The position numbers and the translations under genes are program-made. Below, piece after piece: positions 6,786 through 9,550 of a stretch of DNA of 9,550 nt; the first letter of the stretch is position 1, and each line of letters starts with the position of its first letter. The notes under the pieces were generated by a model. It did not search any database. It was not told where the DNA came from and worked only from the letters and a program-made list of their open reading frames with translations. The stretch covers positions 1 to 9,550 of the forward strand of contig JAGAQS010000291.1 of the NCBI GenBank assembly GCA_017622635.1, in the 5' to 3' direction. The DNA comes from Ruminococcus sp. Lineage in GTDB: Bacteria > Bacillota > Clostridia > Oscillospirales > Ruminococcaceae.

Positions 6786-7271
6786 TTATTTGAGTATTCT
6801 GTAAAATCCCTCCATAGCCGTTCTTCCTAAAGGCTTTATCTCACCACCGTTTACAAGCAGCATCAATCCATTTTCCGACAATAATATATCACACGTATAG
6901 TACCAGCAAATTCCGATTCTCACGGTATTTTTTCCATAATCTGTTAAAGCTTTAACAATTTCATCGTTATTAACTTCTGCTTTTACACTTTTGCAATCTG
7001 AAATATTGATAAAATAACAATCTTCCTTACTATATTTACTTGTTCTTTTATTGCTTATATAAAAATAATCATTCATACTGCCTTCCGTTGAACCTTCTAA
7101 ACCACCGAACTCCTCAATAAAGCGTTTTTGTGGTTCAGTAAGATGAACATCTGCTTTTTCACATTCTTTGACAAGTTCGGAAATATCAATCTTTCTTCCC
7201 TCATACCAGCCTGCTTTTTGCAGTTTTTTGTACAAGTCACAATTCAGCTCATTAAATCTTTCTCCTGTCAT
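6786..7271 (-). CDS. SUKH-3-type immunity-like protein, orphan
   Basis: This 161-residue cytoplasmic protein without signal peptide or membrane segment has the hallmarks of the SUKH-3 family, known mostly as immunity proteins that neutralise polymorphic toxins delivered by neighbouring cells. The support is AGW followed by R (residues 20-26), an early helix, then EPQKRFIEEFGGL (46-58), the Phe-Gly-Gly-Leu turn typical of SUKH domains, and a later alternating strand region including VRIGICWYY. No toxin gene is visible in the window. It follows azlD by 17 nt on the same strand and has its own good AAAGGAG ribosome site, so it may be co-transcribed with the transporter. Its sequence is visibly more AT-rich than the phage genes next to it, hinting at separate origin. 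Function is inferred from the family; the partner is unknown. Confidence 0.7.
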   Translation of the reverse strand: MTGERFNELNCDLYKKLQKAGWYEGRKIDISELVKECEKADVHLTEPQKRFIEEFGGLEGSTEGSMNDYFYISNKRTSKYSKEDCYFINISDCKSVKAEVNNDEIVKALTDYGKNTVRIGICWYYTCDILLSENGLMLLVNGGEIKPLGRTAMEGFYRILK

Positions 7272-7288
7272 AATAAACTCCTTTCGTG

Positions 7289-7585
7289 TTAAAACAGACC
7301 TGCAATAAAGGCTGTAGCGGTTGCGGAAAGTGCCACGACAATAAGAGGCAGATTAAAATAAGACAGTACAAAAGCCGTCACCGTTCCGACAACGGCGGTG
7401 ACAATATTTCCCGTACTGTAAAAAATAGCGGGAATAGTCATGGCACTGAGAACGGCGTAGGGGATATAATATAAAAAACTTCTGAAAAAGCGTGACTTTA
7501 TTTTTTTACGAAAAAAAGCAAAAGGAATCATGCGTATAAGATACGTAACACCTGCCATTACTGCAATATACAAAGCTATATTCAT
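7289..7585 (-). CDS. azlD: AzlD-type small subunit of a branched-chain amino acid transporter
   Basis: This 98-residue integral membrane protein has about four hydrophobic segments. One early motif, YLIRMIPFAFFRKK (residues 15-28), is characteristic of AzlD, followed by FLYYIPYAVLSAM and two further membrane helices. AzlD works with AzlC to move branched-chain amino acids or analogues out of the cell. Its ATG overlaps the azlC stop by 4 nt (7582-7585), with a GGAGG site inside the end of azlC, so the two subunits are translationally coupled. It is full length for the family. Transport substrate is inferred from the family, not from residues here. Confidence 0.88.
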   Translation of the reverse strand: MNIALYIAVMAGVTYLIRMIPFAFFRKKIKSRFFRSFLYYIPYAVLSAMTIPAIFYSTGNIVTAVVGTVTAFVLSYFNLPLIVVALSATATAFIAGLF

Positions 7586-8286
7586 TGTTGTCCGTCCTCC
7601 GTGTCCTTTACGGGAAATAACAAAGCTCCCACAGCAGAAGCAACCACTGCACTTATAATCACGGCAAACCCCGACGATACAGCAGTAAGTACATATCTGA
7701 ACAGAATACTTGTCAAAGCAGACAACACCACAACCAAAAGCACACTAAGCTGTTTGCGTGCAGGCGGTATAATAATAGCCATGAACATTCCGTAAAGAAC
7801 GATACCCAGAGCATTTGAAATACTTTCGGGCAGTAACTGACCTGCCGCCGCACCGAGAGCCGTTCCCGTAATCCACCCGACTGCCGAAATAAGAATTATC
7901 CCGTACATATAGGCAGGAGTAAGTTTTTGTTTCTGTGCGGAACATACAGCAAAAATTTCGTCTGTTATACCGTATGACGCAACAAGTCTGTGAGGAAGTG
8001 AGAATTTCCCGTCAAGTTTCTGTGAAAGCGACAACGCCATAAGTGAATATCTTATGTTTATGGTAAGCTGTACAAGTATCATTTCAATAAGTGTACCGCC
8101 GACGGCAATTATGTCAACACCTGCCGCCTGTCCGGCAGAAGTAAGGTTTGTTGCGGAAATTGCGGTTGCGGCAAAAACGGATAAACCTGCACTTACGGCT
8201 TTTATTCCGAATCCAAATGAAACCGATAAATAACCGAGTGCAATAGGTATGCCATGTGACATACCACGAAAAAAATCTGACTTCAA
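7582..8286 (-). CDS. azlC: AzlC-type large subunit of a branched-chain amino acid exporter
   Basis: This 234-residue membrane protein has several hydrophobic helices. The opening GMSHGIPIALGYLSVSFGFG (residues 9-28) and the later YGITDEIFAV (about 104-113) match AzlC/YgaZ-family exporters. The AzlC/AzlD pair exports branched-chain amino acids, probably by proton exchange. The start is TTG (8284-8286), supported by AAGGGA about 10 nt before it; an ATG eight codons on lacks a ribosome site. A consensus sigma-A promoter lies at 8320-8348. The gene lacks an obvious attached regulator, though an Xre-type gene sits 155 nt away on the same strand upstream of it. The C-terminus is hydrophilic and cytoplasmic. 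Length and layout look normal, and I see no damage. Confidence 0.9.
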   Translation of the reverse strand: MKSDFFRGMSHGIPIALGYLSVSFGFGIKAVSAGLSVFAATAISATNLTSAGQAAGVDIIAVGGTLIEMILVQLTINIRYSLMALSLSQKLDGKFSLPHRLVASYGITDEIFAVCSAQKQKLTPAYMYGIILISAVGWITGTALGAAAGQLLPESISNALGIVLYGMFMAIIIPPARKQLSVLLVVVLSALTSILFRYVLTAVSSGFAVIISAVVASAVGALLFPVKDTEDGQQ

Positions 8287-8319
8287 ATTAAAACGTTCCC
8301 TTCATTATGATATAGGAAA

Positions 8320-8348
8320 ATTATAACATAATGTTCATATAACGTCAA
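8320..8348 (-). promoter_or_regulatory. Consensus sigma-A promoter for azlCD
   Basis: On the minus strand, TTGACG (8343-8348) and TATAAT (8320-8325) are separated by exactly 17 nt, near-ideal for sigma-A. It predicts a leader of about 25-30 nt to the azlC TTG. The spacer contains ATGAACAT, the same core seen in the two composite elements nearby, so a common regulator may act here. Confidence 0.75.
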
Positions 8349-8364
8349 GAATATATAAAAAAAC

Positions 8365-8405
8365 TTTCCAGTTGTACAAACTTTGAACATCTGGACTGCT
8401 ATAAT
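8365..8405 (+). promoter_or_regulatory. Composite promoter element, copy 1
   Basis: TTTCCAGTT (8365-8373), 10 nt, TGAACATCTG (8384-8393), 6 nt, TATAAT (8400-8405). The same parts at the same spacing recur at 8852-8892. There is no -35 box at the usual distance, so an activator or other factor is likely. In this copy TCCAG and CTGGA (8367-8371, 8391-8395) form an inverted repeat. Read as a plus-strand promoter it would transcribe into the Xre-type gene antisense; alternatively the element is an upstream site for azlC on the other strand. Confidence 0.5.
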
Positions 8406-8441
8406 ATAATGGGATAGTATACGCTGTTTTACGAAAAAAAG

Positions 8442-8699
8442 CTATTTAAAAAAAGGCTTATAAATAAACCTGCCGTCCTTGTTTTTCTGAATTACTTCCT
8501 TTACATTTGTTCTGCCCGTAATATAATCTATGGAAACGCCGTAAAAGTCAGCCAGTGTTATAAGATGTTCAAGGGGGATTGTCTGAAAACCACGCTCATA
8601 ACGTGAATAAACAGTCTGTTTTGTATTAAGAATTTCTGCAACCTGTGTCTGATTCATATCTTTATCTTCACGTAAATCCCTGAGCCTTTTAAAATACAT
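8442..8699 (-). CDS. Small Xre-type helix-turn-helix regulator
   Basis: This 85-residue DNA-binding protein consists almost entirely of one HTH_3/Xre domain. Helices run from LRDLREDKDMN through QTQVAEILN, and the recognition helix is about KQTVYSRYERG (27-37). It then continues with IPLEHLITLADFYGVSIDYITGRT, the standard second half of the fold, and a short basic, Lys-rich tail (ending KPFFK). I chose ATG at 8697-8699 because GGAG precedes it by 9-10 nt; a longer reading beginning with GTG at 8714 would place the start on top of that ribosome site. It is divergent from the small membrane-protein operon, so the natural guess is that it controls that operon and itself by binding the 8792-8819 inverted repeat. 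The target is inferred. Confidence 0.85.
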   Translation of the reverse strand: MYFKRLRDLREDKDMNQTQVAEILNTKQTVYSRYERGFQTIPLEHLITLADFYGVSIDYITGRTNVKEVIQKNKDGRFIYKPFFK

Positions 8700-8759
8700 A
8701 AAAATCATCTCCACTGTTTGTAGAATGTGCTGATTTTTCTGAAAAAAACCATACTTATA

Positions 8760-8788
8760 TTGACTTTATCATATTTTAATGATATAAT
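8760..8788 (+). promoter_or_regulatory. Consensus sigma-A promoter, first promoter of the small membrane-protein operon
   Basis: TTGACT (8760-8765), 17 nt, TATAAT (8783-8788). Transcription would begin near 8795, inside the first arm of a perfect inverted repeat, and run toward the small membrane-protein gene at 8941. It is therefore well placed for repression by a protein bound to that repeat. Confidence 0.75.
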
Positions 8789-8791
8789 ACA

Positions 8792-8819
8792 AGTGTTAGT
8801 ACACAATAGTACTAACACT
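8792..8819. promoter_or_regulatory. Perfect 11-bp inverted repeat over the transcription start, candidate operator of the Xre-type regulator
   Basis: AGTGTTAGTAC (8792-8802) and GTACTAACACT (8809-8819) are exact arms with spacer ACAATA. A third half-site TTAGTAC lies at 8827-8833. Its position between the divergent genes and over the predicted start of the plus-strand promoter is typical of an Xre-family operator. An RNA hairpin at the transcript's 5' end is an alternative. Confidence 0.65.
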
Positions 8820-8851
8820 GTAAATTTTAGTACTTAACAGTTCTGAAAAAT

Positions 8852-8892
8852 TTTCCAGTTATTAAAATTATGAACATCTGAAATGTTATAAT
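8852..8892 (+). promoter_or_regulatory. Composite promoter element, copy 2, second promoter of the operon
   Basis: TTTCCAGTT (8852-8860), 10 nt, TGAACATCTG (8871-8880), 6 nt, TATAAT (8887-8892), identical in parts and spacing to the copy at 8365-8405. The usual -35 box is missing. It predicts a start near 8899, about 40 nt before the membrane-protein gene. Its exact repetition makes a regulated promoter likely; the factor is unknown. Confidence 0.55.
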
Positions 8893-8940
8893 GTATTTGT
8901 AAAGGGGAAATTTTTAAATATAAATATGGGAGGTGAAAAT

Positions 8941-9222
8941 ATGGAATACTTAATTGGATACTTAATTGGCGTACTTATATGGGCATTTATATGGGGATTC
9001 ATAACAAAACACGTATCAGAAAGCAAAGGTTATGACGGTGGCTTCTGGTGGGGATTCTGGCTTGGTTTCATTGGTCTTATTGTAGTAGCCTGCAAACCTG
9101 TTAATCCAAATCCAAATCCAACTGTTGAATATTCAAGTGATAAAAAGAAAAGACAAAAACAACGGTATAAGGAGAGACAAAAACGGATTAAGCAGAAAAA
9201 GAAAAACAATCTTTTCAAATAA
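8941..9222 (+). CDS. Small two-helix membrane protein with a strongly basic tail
   Basis: This 93-residue protein has a hydrophobic, Gly/Trp-rich helix at residues 3-21 and a second at about 33-52 (GGFWWGFWLGFIGLIVVA). After the second helix come PNPNPNP and a 35-residue tail made largely of Lys, Arg and Gln, presumably cytoplasmic. The SKGYDGGFWWGF-type stretch followed by GLIVVACKP resembles small uncharacterised Firmicute membrane proteins. I chose ATG 8941 because GGGAGGTG lies 5-6 nt before it; ATG at 8926 would put the ribosome site inside the gene. It is divergent from the Xre-type gene, followed after 19 nt by the RHH-like gene, and then by a near-copy of itself. Possible roles are toxin, envelope stress or phage/membrane defence, none shown by the sequence. 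Confidence 0.8.
   Translation: MEYLIGYLIGVLIWAFIWGFITKHVSESKGYDGGFWWGFWLGFIGLIVVACKPVNPNPNPTVEYSSDKKKRQKQRYKERQKRIKQKKKNNLFK
8946..8969 (+). repeat. 12-bp tandem repeat inside the first membrane-protein gene
   Basis: ATACTTAATTGG occurs twice in a row (8946-8957, 8958-8969), adding residues YLIG. The second membrane-protein copy has only one unit, so this is a small in-frame duplication in copy 1 or a loss in copy 2. Confidence 0.9.
8956..9095 (+). repeat. Paralogous repeat, copy 1 (matches 9411-9550)
   Basis: This segment aligns without gaps to 9411-9550, 455 bp away. I count 9 differences in 140 bases, of which 7 leave the protein unchanged (only Phe to Leu and Lys to Asn alter it). The duplication is recent, and the bias toward silent changes indicates both copies code for a selected protein. 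Confidence 0.9.
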
Positions 9223-9241
9223 AATACTGGAGGTGAATTAC

Positions 9242-9406
9242 GTGACAGCAGTAACATTTAATGAAAAAAATGAAAGAGACCGAAAAATTCTCCATGATAT
9301 TGAAGAATATCAAAAGGAAAAAAAGCTTAGTCATCGTATCGACGCAGTACGCAATCTTTGTGAAATAGCTTTGGAAATCGAAAAAATAATGAAAGGATAT
9401 AAATAA
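9242..9406 (+). CDS. Small ribbon-helix-helix-like protein
   Basis: This 54-residue protein starts at GTG (9242-9244) behind a perfect GGAGGTG site. Its layout is a short N-terminal strand (TAVTFNE), a helix (RKILHDIEEYQKEK), then a turn with LSHRIDAVR and a second helix ending EIALEIEKI. This is the spacing of the Arc/MetJ/CopG ribbon-helix-helix fold, commonly a DNA-binding autoregulator or antitoxin. It sits 19 nt after one membrane-protein gene and its stop is 1 nt before the ATG of the second copy, so all three are one operon. The fold is inferred by pattern and could be coincidental in so short a protein. If correct, it may repress the operon or act as antitoxin to the membrane proteins; neither is shown. 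Confidence 0.65.
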   Translation: MTAVTFNEKNERDRKILHDIEEYQKEKKLSHRIDAVRNLCEIALEIEKIMKGYK

Positions 9407-9407
9407 T

Positions 9408-9550
9408 ATGGGATACTTAATCGGCGTACTTATATGGGCATTAATATGGGGATTCATAACTAATCACGTATCAGAAAGTAAAGGCTATGATGGTGGTTTC
9501 TGGTGGGGATTCTGGCTTGGTTTTATTGGTCTTATTGTAGTAGCCTGCAA
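9408..9550 (+). CDS. Second copy of the small two-helix membrane protein, partial at the right edge
   Basis: The visible 47 codons give the same membrane protein as the first copy, beginning MGYLIGVLIW and matching through GLIVVACK. The second residue differs, one YLIG unit is absent, and Phe-to-Leu and Lys-to-Asn changes occur. Both hydrophobic segments and the SKGYDGGFWW motif are kept. The start follows an AAAGGA site by about 11 nt and lies 1 nt after the RHH-like stop. The basic tail and stop are beyond the window, so I cannot say whether this copy is complete. The high identity makes recent tandem duplication likely. Confidence 0.8.
   Translation, partial: MGYLIGVLIWALIWGFITNHVSESKGYDGGFWWGFWLGFIGLIVVAC

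Noticed and set aside
7144..7153. TGAACATCTG inside the SUKH-type gene
   Set aside because: Neither partner block is present at the right distance and it is within coding sequence, so coincidence is likely.
8700..8714. GTG start at 8714 for the Xre-type gene
   Set aside because: The GTG itself overlaps the GGAG site that serves ATG 8697-8699.
8926..8940. ATG at 8926 for the first membrane-protein gene
   Set aside because: It overlaps the GGGAGGTG site that is ideally spaced to ATG 8941.
9125..9241. Longer upstream reading of the RHH-like gene
   Set aside because: It would begin inside the membrane-protein gene without a ribosome site; GTG 9242 follows GGAGGTG at the right spacing.
1..9550. 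CRISPR array, tRNA or rRNA gene, insertion sequence
   Set aside because: I saw no regularly spaced repeats with spacers, no cloverleaf pattern, and no transposase-like reading with terminal repeats in either strand.

Overview
The window looks like chromosomal DNA from a low-GC Clostridia-type Firmicute. An Oscillospiraceae/Ruminococcus-like host is my best guess, based on overall style: strong AGGAGG-type ribosome sites, TTGACN-17-TATAAT promoters, PBSX-type phage terminase and an AzlCD transporter. The genus is inference only.

Positions 1-6610 (all minus strand, read right to left) form a compact phage virion-assembly cluster. Its order is terminase small subunit, terminase large subunit, portal, HK97-type major capsid protein, a zinc-knuckle prohead-protease-like protein, two small head-tail joining proteins, a small beta-rich tail/baseplate protein and a baseplate-hub-like protein. 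The genes overlap or nearly touch. The conserved TerL residues are intact. No sheath, tube or tape-measure gene lies between the joining genes and the hub-like gene, and no integrase, repressor or replication gene precedes terS. The cluster begins abruptly behind a promoter that carries two inverted repeats. The hub-like gene appears interrupted by a one-base frameshift close to the left edge of the window.

Positions 6786-8286 (minus strand) hold an orphan SUKH-3-type immunity-like gene and the two-component branched-chain amino acid exporter azlC-azlD, which overlap by 4 nt. azlC has a clear sigma-A promoter (TTGACG-17-TATAAT). The SUKH gene sits 17 nt after azlD, so it may be co-transcribed with it. 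The phage cluster follows on the same strand.

Positions 8365-9550 form a separate small regulatory module. A minus-strand Xre-type helix-turn-helix gene is divergent from a plus-strand operon. That operon encodes a small two-helix membrane protein with a very basic tail, a 54-residue ribbon-helix-helix-like protein, and a second, nearly identical copy of the membrane protein that runs off the right edge. The divergent region holds a consensus promoter followed by a perfect 11-bp inverted repeat. It also holds a second promoter built on the composite TTTCCAGTT-N10-TGAACATCTG-N6-TATAAT. That composite recurs with identical spacing on the other side of the helix-turn-helix gene, which suggests a shared regulator or a duplicated promoter.

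The points most worth following are the stripped-down head-to-hub cluster next to host genes (degenerate prophage, satellite, or gene-transfer-agent-like), the composite promoter, and the duplicated membrane-protein/RHH module.
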